In this document: piece by piece, positions 1-33,500 of the stretch | How the letters are laid out: each line of letters opens with the position of its first letter | Position numbering within the stretch: the stretch's first letter is position 1 | Assembly (NCBI GenBank): GCA_031761405.1 | Contig: JASEVX010000003.1 | Location: 69,055,135-69,119,134 of the forward strand | Direction of reading: 5' to 3' | Origin: Serripes groenlandicus | Taxonomy: Eukaryota; Mollusca; Bivalvia; Cardiida; Cardiidae | Length of the DNA stretch: 64,000 nt | Notes under the pieces: model-generated | The model's input: the letters and a program-made list of their open reading frames with translations, nothing else | The model's database searches: none | Told to the model about the DNA's origin: nothing | Position numbers and translations under genes: made by a program

Positions 1-601
1 TCAGTCACTTTTTTTCTGAATGCCAACTCATTTGAACCAAGTCATGCCAACTCCAACCTTCGGAGGATGAGAACTTTATATCGAGTACGCTCAGATAATC
101 AGATTACATACACGAACAGTTTTAGAATTAACATTATGGGGCCCATCATTATCCAGAGGATTAAAAGATGCTTGTCCGACAAGAAGACGAACAGAGAAGG
201 TCCCGGTCGGATCATTTCGGGTAACATAACCCCGAAGGTTGGTTTTCGTGTGTAGTGGCCAATATACCAATAACTTCCAACTTTTTGTTTCCTAATAATC
301 ACCTCATGAAATAGTTTTTTGTTTGTCTTTTATTTATTTGGGTTTTACAGCTTGGGTTCAGATCAGCCTGAACACCTGCTCAGTCTATTCAGAATCTATA
401 CAAGTTGACATAATCTTCAAAAAACTTGTATAAGTATTATATGAGCAGTGTATATCTTGATCACACTGTGTAGATGCATAGACTAACCTGGATATATACT
501 GTTTACATATCCCAACATACACGGGCTCATAATTATAAAGTATTTCTTGTTTCGATGTTTGTTTTCAGGTGTAATATAACACAGTTCTGTCAGAAATACA
601 T

Positions 602-834
602 ATGGAGACAACAGACATGCATTCAGAGTTGGTAGATGAAGACGATGCAGATTGGTAAGACTCTATTTAATCGGTATTTTCGACTCTGTATTATCAGTCT
701 GATATGATGGTTAGACGGTTCACAGGTATTCAAAATATTGTCAATATTGTTGCAAATCGAGAAATGTTTGCCTTCTTAATGAACCATGCGTTAGAAAAGA
801 AGGACAAAGAAGAAGTAGAAGAAGGAAAAAATAA
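602..834 (+). CDS. Possible small two-exon gene, copy 1 (hypothetical)
   Basis: I do not recognise this protein. An acceptor (TTTTCAG at 562-568) opens an exon at 569. An in-frame TAA lies upstream of the ATG at 602, and the exon ends at 654 before GTAAGA. A 71-bp intron ends in CACAG at 725, and the second exon reads from 726 to TAA at 832-834. The splice phase fits (TG + G = Trp). The predicted 53-residue product has an acidic N-terminus (METTDMHSELVDEDDADW), a central CQYC segment and a very basic tail ending RRRKK. The same model works in the second copy at 62579. Copy 1 carries 12 extra in-frame bases and reads CQYCC where copy 2 reads CQYCG. An alternative unspliced acidic reading (704-961) comes mostly from GAA/GAT repeats. 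There is no homology support, so this is a weak call. Confidence 0.3.
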
Positions 835-958
835 GAAAAATAAAAAGAAGAAGAAACAAGTAGAAGAAGGAGAAGAAGATGAAGATGAAATTTATGATAA
901 TGAAGATGTTTGCGATGATGATGATATGGATGATTGGGAATATGATGGTTATATTAAT

Positions 959-991
959 TGATGATGATGATTGATAATGATAAAACGGATA

Positions 992-1032
<41 letters not shown>

Positions 1033-1051
1033 AATGATGATGATTATGATT

Positions 1052-1103
<52 letters not shown>

Positions 1104-1118
1104 CGATAATGATAATGC
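959..1118 (+). repeat. GAT trinucleotide microsatellite
   Basis: A nearly pure (GAT)n tract with some AAT and GAC variants. It reads as poly-Met, poly-Asp or poly-Met/Ile depending on frame, so the ORFs across it carry no coding evidence. The homologous tract in the other copy (about 62924-63048) is shorter. Confidence 0.95.
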
Positions 1119-1334
1119 TATTCATTAATACTCATGCAGATGACAAAAATGAACGTTTTGATGGCAAATTGCCAATCAATTTAAAGACTGAACAATATGT
1201 TATTATTCCTGTTACTTTACACGCGCGTGTAACTTCACCGTTAGTTGGTTTATATCACACGTGATACTGACCACCAATACGTACCGTACACTTTCCTGTG
1301 TCGCTGACTTGTTTTAAAGTCAAATCTTTTTACA

Positions 1335-1453
1335 GGTCCGTGAAGTTAGGTTGACGAGTGACGAATTGACGAGTGACGAACTGTGACATTTTTTTAGGTC
1401 CGTGAAGTTAGGTTGACGAGTGACGAATTGACGAGTGACGAACTGTGACATTT
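1335..1453 (+). repeat. Two-copy tandem repeat of about 60 bp
   Basis: The sequence starting AGGTCCGTGAAGTTAGG and ending GACGAACTGTGACATTT occurs twice in tandem. Each copy contains GACGAGTGACGAATTGACGA. It starts exactly where the long duplication ends. Confidence 0.9.
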
Positions 1454-1456
1454 GTT

Positions 1457-1937
1457 CTAAAAACTTTATTTCTTTCATTTAGATAATGTATCTAGACGTA
1501 TTAAATGCAAATTAGGCCCAATATCATGCTTCATGGCGATCAGTCAACTTAAGAGCTTCGTCAACTCGTCAATTTTGTTGACGAAATTGACGAAAATAAT
1601 ATTTTTCTAAAAACTTTATTTCTTTCCTTTAGATAATGTATCTGGACGTATTGAATGTAAATTAGACCATATTTCATGTTTCATGGCGATTAGTCAATCA
1701 GAAGAGCTTCGTCATGTTCGTCAATTCGTCAACTCGTCAATTTAGTTGACGAAATTGACGAAACAAATATTTTTCTAAAAACTGTATTTCTTTCCTTTAG
1801 ATAATGTATCTGGACGTATTGAATGCAAATTATACCCTATTTCATGTTTCATGGCTGGCCATCAGTCATTCAGAAGAGCATCGTCAAGTTCGTCAATTCG
1901 TCAACTAGTCAATAAAGTTGACGAAATCGACCAAAAT
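1457..1937 (+). repeat. Three tandem copies of a 150-168 bp unit with a TTGACGA palindrome
   Basis: Units begin at 1457, 1607 and 1775 with CTAAAAACT-TATTTCTTTC. Each ends in a hairpin-forming stretch: a left arm of CGTCAA motifs faces a right arm of TTGACGA motifs around a few A/T bases (1693-1764 is the best copy). The same GACGA word fills the shorter repeat just upstream. Confidence 0.9.
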
Positions 1938-1941
1938 AAAT

Positions 1942-2372
1942 GTTGACAAACATCACAGCACATTCTTTGTTCAGTTGAATAGATAAATACATGTACCTAG
2001 GTTTTAGTTCAGATGGCTTTCTGTAAGAGGTAATTGTATTCTGGGGCTAGTCCACGCATGAAACTATCATATATATACTCATACTGGTGAACGGAAGATA
2101 ACTGAATATATTATATGAAAATCGGTCCTGATTTTGGACTTCGACATATACAGGTTCTAGTTGATGACATTCTGCATTGGAAAAAATATTTTGAGGCGCA
2201 CTCACGTATGGAATTATCACATACACACGAACTGGTAAACATACCCGTAAAGCAAATCATGCATGAAAATGAGCCCTGATGTTTTTTCAAGAAATAATAC
2301 GTTGACAAACATCACAGCATATTCTTCTTCAGTTGAATCCCTTCATACACAGGTTCTAACTAATAGCTTTCT
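1942..2372 (+). repeat. Diverged tandem repeats
   Basis: The words TTGACAAACATCACAGCA, TTCAGTTGAAT and CAGGTTCTA recur about 180-360 bases apart (1942 and 2302; 2150 and 2351). This suggests two to three old tandem copies of one unit. I see no coding sequence here. Confidence 0.65.
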
Positions 2373-2377
2373 GCCTT

Positions 2378-2940
2378 GTGTGTCGATTAGAAAGGGACTG
2401 CACAGCCAAACGTTTGTGTTTATTACGTCTTTGTTTGTTTAAAAATTGTATTATTACAAAGGTTCGTAACTACTATATAGAAGAATGTACTGTTAGAACG
2501 TCTTCGGGACAGTTTGTCTTATACAGAAAACTACAGTATCAGTTCTCTGCTAATCCAGTGTGGGACTACGCTAAACGTAATCCGAATATGCTACACGTGC
2601 TTGTTTTTCTATCGCCCAAATAATTGTATACACGCATGCCGCTGATTTCTCCATTGCTCACGGTGTGGAAATAGTGATATTAAAACAAGTTTGACTGAGC
2701 ATATTCTGATTACTGTTTTTATTGTATTTCTTTCAACAAATAACTTGTGTCAAATTTGGTAGTAGTACTTTCAATATGCTAGATTCTTTGAATGGTAAGG
2801 AGTATGTTGAAGCTCTATTCGTTTTGAATCCGAACTTGAACAGCGTACTGCTTAAAAATTATGATATGTTTTACAAACTGTGGTACTATTTCTACATAAC
2901 GTATGGAATAGTTACAAGTACTTTGTACCGAGTTAAATAA
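2378..2940 (+). other. Two unassigned open frames (81 and 72 codons)
   Basis: Frames at 2378-2623 and 2722-2940 are open but match no family I recognise. The first ends in PVWDYAKRNPNMLHVLVFLS, and the second is rich in Leu, Tyr and Phe. Neither has clear splice borders or a repeat explanation. They may be decayed exons or chance; I do not assign a product. Confidence 0.15.
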
Positions 2941-3073
2941 ATACTGTCAGTATTATTTAATGTCATGTTTGTTTTGTTTGTTTTTGTAATATTGTTATAT
3001 ATCAATTGTTGAGATATGTTGATATGGGTATATTCTGCACGTGGTATTGCACCCCCTTCAATATGATCGCTTT

Positions 3074-3120
3074 TCTCTCTCTCATTCTCTCTCTATCTCT
3101 CCTCTCTCTCTCTCTCCTCT

Positions 3121-3197
<77 letters not shown>

Positions 3198-3201
3198 CTC
3201 T

Positions 3202-3270
<69 letters not shown>

Positions 3271-3315
3271 CTCTCTCTCTCTCTCTCTCTTCTCTTCTCT
3301 CTCTTCTCTCTCTCT

Positions 3316-3353
<38 letters not shown>

Positions 3354-3354
3354 T
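3074..3354 (+). repeat. CT microsatellite, about 280 bp
   Basis: Almost pure pyrimidine (CT)n with TTCT and CCTCT interruptions. Poly-Ser/Leu and Arg/Glu frames across it are artefacts of the repeat. Confidence 0.98.
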
Positions 3355-3858
3355 TTGAAGGAAATTTGTTTTTTGCGTTTGTCAATTTCACATTGTATGT
3401 TGTAGCAGACTAAATACTTTATCTGTACGTGTTTCTACAGTGCAAATGGCTGTGATTTGCAACGTCTGGATAAAGAAGACATACTTATGTAATAGCTCAC
3501 CATCCGTACAAGTGTAGACGAAATTGGTATTGTTTTCATTAGTGAACCCATTGTACTAAGGTTGACATATCAAATGTTGTTTACTGCTAGTAAAGAGAAC
3601 ATAAACGTCCGTCTTTTGCTGTTAAGATGTATAAAAACGTGAAGTTTGGCAAAGAGAACCCCTCCATTTGAAGAAATATAAATTGTTACCACTACTTAGA
3701 GTAATTTGGTTGCAATACAATCAGCAAGCAAAGTTACAAAGGGATGTTGCGGCATGAATTAAAGCTCGCTGAGGTATATAGCTATTCTGATAACTGGTCT
3801 TATTAGTCGCTATACTAAATATACTTCTATTTTTTAATAGGTTTTTCGGAAATTACAT

Positions 3859-3891
<33 letters not shown>

Positions 3892-4649
3892 TTATTATTA
3901 GAAAAGAAACACATTTAGATGTCATGAACATTTTACAGTTGTGTTTGTTTAAAAACAGTAAGTAATGACACATTCAAAATGAAATAAATATTCCGATGTT
4001 TTAGGTAATTTCAGTTTTCTTTATTTTGACTCGCATTTTATTGTTTTTTTTGTTTTAATTTACGAAGACAAAACAGTCCCTATTAGCTAGACTGATATAC
4101 TTTATTTTTACAATATATACTACAGTAATCAAAAGGCGATAACTACAAACCTTTACGTCGCACAGTCTAAGTTGTTACATACGCGCACCTGCTTGCAGAC
4201 GATTCTCCTTTTAATGGCAATTTTAAACTTATTGAATGTTATTTTCATGTTCAAAGAGATGTCTTGATTTGTGAAGAAGGCATTTTATAATGTTTATCCA
4301 TGTATATCTAAATTGTGAACTGTTTTTCTAAGCTAAAACTTGTTGATCGCGTGACTCGCGAATACCAACTGCGTAGATCAAATCTCCTTTGCAGAGATCC
4401 GCTATTTACACTCACTTACAAATAGTAAATCATAGGTGATTTAAAATGTTCATTTGCGTTCGAAAAACAAATGAAGAAAAGAAACAAACCGAGATAAAAC
4501 TGGTTTATATAGAAAAATTACTTTGAACGAACACTCTCTGCCTATAAAGAGAGTTTCAAGAACGACAACCTCTGCGAATAAGAAAGAATCTGGTCTTTCG
4601 TACAAAATTATTTCGTCCTTGACAATTTTTAAATGTGTCATTTAATTCC
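3355..4649. other. No gene seen; contains a poly-G run
   Basis: AT-rich sequence with no convincing exon or repeat family. A run of more than 30 G lies at about 3860-3890, the kind of homopolymer where assembly length is unreliable. If the + strand GBP-type gene has 5' exons nearby, I cannot see them here. Confidence 0.5.
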
Positions 4650-4849
4650 NNNNNNNNNNNNNNNNNNNNNNNNNNNNNNNNNNNNNNNNNNNNNNNNNNN
4701 NNNNNNNNNNNNNNNNNNNNNNNNNNNNNNNNNNNNNNNNNNNNNNNNNNNNNNNNNNNNNNNNNNNNNNNNNNNNNNNNNNNNNNNNNNNNNNNNNNNN
4801 NNNNNNNNNNNNNNNNNNNNNNNNNNNNNNNNNNNNNNNNNNNNNNNNN
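4650..4849. other. Assembly gap (200 N)
   Basis: Exactly 200 N. Such a round number usually marks a gap of unknown size. It truncates the first visible exon of the + strand coiled-coil gene. Confidence 0.99.
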
Positions 4850-26984
<22,135 letters not shown>

Positions 26985-27099
26985 ACTATGTTACACTGAA
27001 CGTCATCAATATGTTATGTCATCTGGGTACCTTGGTATTTTGAATTTGTATAGACAGTAATCGGACATATTTGTTCTTTAAATATATATATATATATAG

Positions 27100-27945
27100 T
27101 ATAAGAGGACACTCTTACATGCTGCTTTGCAAAAGCGCTAGCTTTTGTTGTGATATGGTAGATCGCTCGCATTCGAACAAAGAGGTATAAGGTTCGAGCG
27201 TTGGTTAGGTTGGATCATCCAAGACTGTTACAATGCCACCAAGTGTAGGACTACTTCGGAACTGCCTCTCGAACGTTTCACAACTTTCTTAAATTCCGGA
27301 AATTCTAGGACGAATTTAAAATTGAGAGGGTTATATGTTACCCATCGTCGGACACCCACGGTTGTTGACTCCGCTATGCTCCAACCGTATATTTGGCAAT
27401 TTTCTCTGATGTTTCGCCGTGTTGACAGATAGCCAATACTGTTTCTGATTGGATGCTGTACAATGTTGTACTGCGCAAAACAACTAATCAGATCCCTCGT
27501 AATGAAACTATTATAGGTTCAATTTAAAAATGGCAACCTCATTTGAAATTGAATATACTCTGGCATGCGAACAGTTTAAAAAATGACACGTTTCGTCAGC
27601 TCGTGCATTTATCAAAGGAATAGATGTGTTGTTATCAATGAAGACAGGCGGCTTTTATGTTATTTGTACAGAATTGGATAGATTACATGTAAGCTGCCCA
27701 ATAAGCTCAGGCGGTTGAGTATTCGCCCTGAAATTGTATTAAAATTTTGATTTGTCTTGTCTGTGAAAACGGCGACATGTCCGACGATGTATAGACCCTA
27801 CATATATGTCTAAGGGGACATTTGTACTGCCTTACTAGATATTTAGCTTTTGTAGCGATTTTGTAGAGCGTTTCCCTTCTTACCAAGAGGTCCCAATGTG
27901 TGAGTCTTGGTTATGTCAGTTCTTTTATGACTGTTTATTTATATA
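27100..27945 (+). mobile_element. Two diverged tRNA-derived SINE-like sequences
   Basis: 27100-27240 and 27811-27945 share a layout of GGACA(T/C)T, GC(T/G)..CTTTTGT, (G)TAGA(T/G)CG, an AAAGAGGT-type word and TTGGTTA. The first has AAGGTTCGAGCG, close to a B box. The similarity is weak. Confidence 0.4.
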
Positions 27946-28121
27946 TATCGTTAATTATGAAATAAGTACTAATAAGTATAAAATCAGGGGAAAAAACAAG
28001 ATTTCGGAGAGTAATGTCTTCTATACGATAAAAAGGTTTTTTCTTTTAACATCAGTTTGACATTGATTTATGAATTAAACTTATCGTATTGAAGAAAAAC
28101 TCTCCAAATTTTGTTTTTCTG

Positions 28122-28173
<52 letters not shown>

Positions 28174-28494
28174 GTTTATTTTTTTTATTTTAATTATGTT
28201 GGTAAGACGATTCACAAACAGTACACGTGCTGTTAACAAGTGTAAGAACCTACATATGCACAAATCGATGCACGCACGACTTCTTATTCAACTCGGGTTT
28301 CTTAATGATCGTTTTCCAACGCAAATTCATTGGTAGAATTGTACTTTTTAAAAATGACTTGAAACAAGTTTGTTAATTTGATCAATTGAAAGAGATGCTT
28401 CAAAAATTGCTATTCATGATATTGCATTAGTATCCATCTGACCAATGTAATCAATTATGAAAATATGTCAGTGATTATTTTTCTCTAGATATGA
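27946..28494. repeat. No gene; (TA)n microsatellite
   Basis: A pure (AT)n run lies at about 28126-28170. The rest is AT-rich with no exon seen. Confidence 0.8.
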
Positions 28495-28620
28495 AGATTT
28501 ATTACATGACATATCTGGGGGACATAACCGCCCATAATACAGATGGTAATAGGTTTAAACGCATAGACATACAATGTAATAGATCGGGAAAAACTACTTA
28601 AGATCGACACGAGCTGGTGA
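28495..28620 (+). repeat. Dispersed repeat shared with 40790-41250
   Basis: ATATGAAGATTTATTACATG, then ACATATCTGGGGGACATAAC and CGCCCATAA, then AAGATCGACACGAGC. All recur in the same order near 41.1-41.24 kb. Confidence 0.85.
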
Positions 28621-29059
28621 ACATCTCAAGTAATTGAAACTATTGCAAAGTTGAATTGAGAGAATTCTAAAGAAGGCGAATGAAGCACGTGACTGTCATA
28701 CTAAGATCTGATTGGTTGACCTTAGCCTATCGTGTGTGAATTAACATATTAATAGCATATGGTTATCGTGCGGAATTTAGGGGACGGCCCAACACCGCCC
28801 TTAAAAGTTCATCAACTATTTTATGTTATAAAATAAAATACCATAAATGTATAGTATCCTTTATTAATGAGATTGAGTTACAGACATTTGTCCAAAAGGC
28901 AATGTTACTGTAAGTGCCATTCGATGTCAAGTAATAACGCTACACGTTGAGATTGGAGCAAAGACCACCTTGTAATAGCAATTCCCTGTATAAAGCAACC
29001 ACACTTTTAGTTACCCTATTATAATGTTCTGCTTAAATGACCCTGCATTTAACAAAAGT
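28621..29059. other. No gene seen
   Basis: AT-rich sequence. AACCACACTTTTAG near 28999 recurs inverted near 39960, part of a minor dispersed repeat. Confidence 0.4.
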
Positions 29060-29257
29060 CATTGTGACAAGCGTTATTCGCCTTCCATCAATGGCCTAAC
29101 AGTCTATGTTGAAAAGCAGCCATATGCTGGAAAAGAATGTTGTGTGAAGTTCTGGTATAAGAGAGACAGGAAACACATAAGTAGGTGAACTGGTCGACGT
29201 TATATGACTGAAAAATTGTTGTAAACGGCGTTAAACCCCAATCAATCAATTAACTGA
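29060..29257 (+). mobile_element. SINE
   Basis: Runs from GTGACAAGCGTTATTCGCCT through GACAGGAAACACATAAGTAG, GTGAACTGGTCGACGTTATA and AAACGGCGTTAAACCCC to an (AATC)n tail. The body aligns with the 34290 SINE before its minisatellite and contains a single copy of the segment amplified there. Confidence 0.82.
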
Positions 29258-29689
29258 CCCTGCAAATAAAGACCACCTGTGACCAGAGACCATATTCTTG
29301 TCTTCAAAAGGGCTGTTTTCATCTACAGATTCCCTGGATAGTGTTGTCATATCGATTTCTTGCAAGTATATGTGTGTGTGTATACACTGTCGTTAAAAAT
29401 AACTGCTGCAAGAAATTAAAAAAAGTATCAACAACACATATTAGTCTGACAAAAGTGTGTTAAGTTCCCAATTTTGTACAGTAAATATTTTTGTATTGTA
29501 GTGATATGTGTATATACATCAGCAAAGCAATCGTGCTAACAAAAAAAATAACACCCGGACCCATTGGCATATACGTCACTTTCAAAAGAAATATAATTAA
29601 GAAATAAAATATCAGAAAACGTACACGGATAATGTTTTACCAAATTATATTGATTAGACTCACCTTACTTACATTGTCTATAAAGTCGA

Positions 29690-29850
29690 AACATTTTCCC
29701 AAATATAGACACTTTCTCACGCCTCTGCAGCAGATGACTTTTGTAAACAGTAATTATACTTTTATTTATAAACATGAATTTTCCATAGTTTTAATGTTTC
29801 AAAGTCGTCTACTGCAGATATGTTGTATGTGGGAAACGGTTAAATAATGC
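29690..29850. mobile_element. TTAA foldback MITE, short form
   Basis: Terminal words (CTCTGCAGCAGATGACTTTT at one end, GTCGTCTACTGCAGATATG and GTGGGAAACGGTTAA at the other) match the family, but the central long hairpin is missing. Confidence 0.75.
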
Positions 29851-29929
29851 GGATGCTCAAGGAAAACCAACCTTAACGGCATGATAACATGTGAGGAATA
29901 AAAACCTGCCTGCGTATATACATACTCAA

Positions 29930-30060
29930 TCATTTTGGTATGGAAATGATCAACATGGAAACTGTTTTACAGTAGTTACTTGAAACCTTCTATGAAGTAT
30001 TGGTGAACATTTTAGAGCAATTTCAGACTGCTCGGATCTTAATCTGTACAGGTCGCAAAT
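29930..30060 (+). repeat. Fragment homologous to 6075-6180
   Basis: ATGGAAACTGTTTTACAG, then TTACTTGA, then TATTGGTGAACA, matches the + strand block upstream of the 6221 exon. It is a third partial copy of the GBP-tail intron sequence, with no exon attached. Confidence 0.6.
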
Positions 30061-30097
30061 GCAATATGGTTGGTTTTCACAGAAAGCCAATCAATGA

Positions 30098-30288
30098 CGT
30101 TTAACCTGTTCTCATAAATAACAAATCGGCAGCAGACGACTTTGAAAACATTTAGTCTAAACGTGAAAACATTGTTAACAAAAGGAAAAATTGCTCAATT
30201 GGGCAAGTTCTCCTATTGTCAGTGTTTTCAAAAGTCGTCTGCTGCAGAGGCCTCCGAAAATGTCTGTATGTGGGCATAGGTTAAGGTA
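30098..30288. mobile_element. TTAA foldback MITE
   Basis: Starts TTTAACCTGTTCTCATAA, has CAGCAGACGACTTTGAAAAC and TTTTCAAAAGTCGTCTGCTG, and ends GGCATAGGTTAA. Both ends carry TTAA. Confidence 0.85.
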
Positions 30289-30580
30289 GACTTTACTTTT
30301 TTCATAACACATTTTATTTTGTGGACCGAAGTAAATGATCAGTTCCAAGTTTGGATTTTTTTTCATTGTTGTTCTGTTTATATTGAAGAAATAATATTTG
30401 CGATTGACGCTGAAAGAGTTCAGAATGATGGTAACATATTTATGACTTCAACACAGGGGTGCGTCCTTTATGAATTAATAAATTGTTTTTCAGAAACAAC
30501 AAGATACAAAAGACGTATGTCTTCTACCGTTATTACAAAACTTCAGACACATTTAATTTGTATTTAATAATTGTCCTCAA

Positions 30581-30745
30581 CTTCCTAGGCCTTTTTCAAT
30601 AGTTTGGTTTACGGCCCTGATGCAACGCGATTCATCAAAGCTCAGAAAAATAAATCACGTTTCCACTAACTTCCTAGGCTACGCTTTTATAATTGTTTGG
30701 TTTACGGCCCTGACGATCCGATTCATCAAAGCTCAGAAAATATGT
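30581..30745 (+). repeat. Two tandem copies of an ~85-bp unit
   Basis: TTCCTAGGC, TTTGGTTTACGGCCCTGA and GATTCATCAAAGCTCAGAAA occur twice in order. The ORF over it is not supported. Confidence 0.85.
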
Positions 30746-30879
30746 TTCCGGGGATGTTTTTGCCAATTTATAAATGTCTGTTGTATTTTTAAACTTAAAA
30801 CGTTCCTCCCCATACAGTTTGTTCATTCAGACCATTGTATTTTAACTATATGTAATTGTTGACTATACATGTTATCTAT

Positions 30880-31770
30880 ATTTTTACACAATTATGCCCC
30901 TTTTTGACCTTAGAAATATTGGGTAAAGTTTTGCATGCAAGGCTTTTTCTCACATACCACTTATGCTATTGCTTTGAAACTTCAATTACTTATTGGACAT
31001 CATCAAATTACCTTAAAGGACAAGTCCCTAAACTCATATCAGATTTTGACACAATTATGCCCCTTTTTGGACTTAGAAATTTTGGTTAAAGTTTTTATGC
31101 AAGACTTTTTCTCACAAACCACAGATGCTATTACTTTGAAACTTCACACAATTATTGGACATCAACCACAGATGCTGTTTCTTTGAATTTTCACATACTT
31201 ATTGAACACCATCAAATGATTTGTTTGTTTGGAGTTTAACGCCGCTTTCAACAGCTTTGGTCATATCACGGCGGTCAGTGCACCTACCCATGTTTTACAA
31301 CATTCTTTCGAAGCCACTGACTACTTTCTCACATAGATCAGAGGTGAGAGGCAATGGAAAACATCGCCCGAAAGAATGTCGCCGCAACCGGGTATCGAAC
31401 CCGTGACCTCCAGATCACGAGTCAGATACGCTACCAATTGAGCTACCCGGCCGGGTACCATCAAATGACCTTCCAGGACAAATCCCAATACTCATATCAG
31501 ATTTTGACACAATTATGCCCCTTTTTTGGCTTGAAATGTTTGTTAAAGTTTTGCATGCAATATACTATCATTGTCATATCTCAGTAACCACTAATGGTCT
31601 TGACTTGAAACTTCATTCATGTCTTTAGAGGTGACAGACAATCAAGTTAGATAACTCTTGTACAAATTATGGCCCTTGTTTGACTTTGACAAGTTGGTTA
31701 AAGTTTGACATGCAAGGTACTATCATGTACATATCTCATTAACCACTATTAACTATAGAATCAAATGGCA
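30880..31770 (+). repeat. TTATGCCCCTTTTT-type interspersed repeat, tandem
   Basis: At least five partial units carry ACAATTATGCCCCTTTTT, AGAAATTTTGGTTAAAGTTT, CATGCAAG, TTTGAAACTTC and CATCAAAT. They diverge toward the right. A SINE interrupts them at 31220-31456. Confidence 0.85.
31220..31456 (-). mobile_element. Full-length tRNA-headed SINE with target-site duplication
   Basis: Read on the - strand it starts with a tRNA-like head: A box TAGCTCAATTGG and a perfect B box GGTTCGATACC, with an anticodon-arm CGT as in tRNA-Thr. A body and the tail GGCGTTAAACTCCAAACAAA follow. The 12-bp ACCATCAAATGA flanks it on both sides (31208-31219 and 31457-31468). A mismatch in the anticodon stem and the attached body exclude a true tRNA gene. 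Confidence 0.95.
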
Positions 31771-32556
31771 AATAGTCGAGCATGCTGTCTTATGGAAAGC
31801 TCTTGTTTGTTTATATACTTCCGATTTTTTTATCATACTTATGCTAAACTGGAATAGACTTCCCCATCTCCTTCCAAAGCTTGTGTCACGCTTAACTTAT
31901 AAGAGGCATTATACCTTAAGTTAATATCTGTTAATATTTCACCATCTATGTTGTATTTTATCTAATTGATCTAATTAGAGCAGATTTAAAACCGTTTATT
32001 GGTAAAAACTACGAAACTTCAGCTTATATGATAGTTGCAGTCAATGTTAAGCAAACTGTAAACCAAACGGTTTCAGGACTAAACTTGTCATTTCACGACT
32101 AAACTACACATGCTGAATATCATAAAGATCGTAGCATATAAAACGTCTAAATTGACCCTTTCTGCTCTTGATAACCTTTTATTATAGACTATGGTAGTAA
32201 GGTGAGCAATAAAGGCACATAGTGCCTTTCTTGTTTAAAATAAAGGGACAGTTTACCTTTTTGTTCAACGTTTCTACATCCTGTCTGTTTGCACATGTTA
32301 ATTAAATGTAACGAACTGCATCTGCTTCCTTTAAGCCATCATTCAATATCATGCTTGGCGTCTTTGATTCTTTGCATCAACATTCGTTTTGTTATTATTT
32401 GAACCAGTGCAATACGAGTTGACTCACCTGAATCTGTATTATTTGCAAAAACCCCAATATTGCCATTGACGCTGAAAGAGTTCAGATTGATGGTAACATA
32501 TTTATGACTTTAACACAGGCGTGCGTCTCCTCGGTACACCAATGAAGAGGGTTATT

Positions 32557-32782
32557 TGAGCCGTTCCACGAGAAACCCAACATAATGGCCTCTGCGCAGG
32601 CTAATCCGGGCCGAAACATTCCGTTTCAGAGGAATAGAGGTATAGAGTAATGATTCCTGAAATAGAAAATCCACAAGAGGCGAAAAGTGTCTGTCTGGGT
32701 TAGCCTACGCTGCATGCTAGGCTGACACGGATCGATACTTAAGGTAGAGTCCACAATGTTGGTTTTTTCGTGAGACGGCTCA
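32557..32782. mobile_element. TGAGCCGT MITE, complete
   Basis: Ends TGAGCCGTTCCACGAGAAAC and its near reverse complement (GTTTTTTCGTGAGACGGCTCA, last 20 at 32763-32782) form terminal inverted repeats of about 38 bp. Its interior is the reverse of the 17876 and 19060 copies. Confidence 0.9.
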
Positions 32783-32940
32783 CTTTAACAAAACAAAAGT
32801 CACTGTAAACACAAAACTACTATAGAAAATGGGTAAACTAGAGTGAAATATCTAACGGGGTAGGGATAAGGGAGATGTTAGGGTGGTACAAGCAGCTAGT
32901 CTACGGAGGTGTCGTTCGATAGAGATTAGTATTATTATTT

Positions 32941-33500
32941 TTTAATTCACATAATATAGCTTGTTGTACCCCTGCCCTGTTTTGAATTCACACAAGATAG
33001 CTTGTTTTATCCTGTATTTGAATTCACAAAAGATAGCTTGTTTTACCCTATAGTTAATTCCCATAAGATTGTTTTACCCTATATTTGAATTCATATAAGA
33101 TAGCTTGTTTTATCCTGTATTTGAATTCACAAAATATAGCTTGTTGTACCCCAGTATTCAATTCATATAAGATAGCTTGTTTTACCCTGTATTTGAATTC
33201 ATATAAGATAGCTTGTTTTACCCTATATTTAATTCCCATAAGATAGCTTGTTTTACCATGTTTCTAATTCACATACGATGGCTTGCTGTCTTCCTTTTGT
33301 GGATTCACATAAGATAACTTGTCGTAGCCCTGTTTTCAATTCACATAAGAAAGCTAGCTGAACTCCTGTTTTAGATGCATATAAAAAAGCTTGTTTTACC
33401 CTTCATTTGAATTCACATAAGATATCTTGTTGTAGACTTATTTTTAATTCACATAAGATAGATTATTGTACCCCTGTTTTAAATTCACATAAGACAGCTT
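32941..33500 (+). repeat. Tandem array of a ~36-bp unit
   Basis: About fifteen copies of GAATTCACATAAGATAGCTT followed by GTTTTACCCTGTATTT, with point changes increasing toward the right. The - strand frame (about 33054-33239) with repeated YRVKQAILYEF is a by-product. Confidence 0.95.

Larger units (their letters stand above)
1..1335. repeat. Long direct duplication, copy 1
   Basis: This block recurs in the same orientation at 61997-63258. The copies match almost base for base, apart from scattered substitutions and a few small indels (about 12 bp near 500, about 8 bp near 551, and 12 bp near 769). The homology stops abruptly after TTTTTACAG, where copy 1 runs into a GTCCGTGAAG repeat and copy 2 into different sequence. 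The left edge is cut by the window, so the block may extend further left. It could be a segmental duplication or unresolved haplotypes in the assembly. Confidence 0.95.

Noticed and set aside
971..1264. Poly-Met and poly-Asp frames at 971-1264 and 62843-63185
   Set aside because: Translation of a GAT microsatellite.
3002..3413. Ser/Leu-rich and Arg/Glu-rich ORFs
   Set aside because: Translation of a CT microsatellite. The same applies to 4891-5743.
31385..31456. tRNA-Thr-like gene on the - strand
   Set aside because: Head of a SINE: attached body and tail, flanking target duplication, and a mismatch in the anticodon stem.
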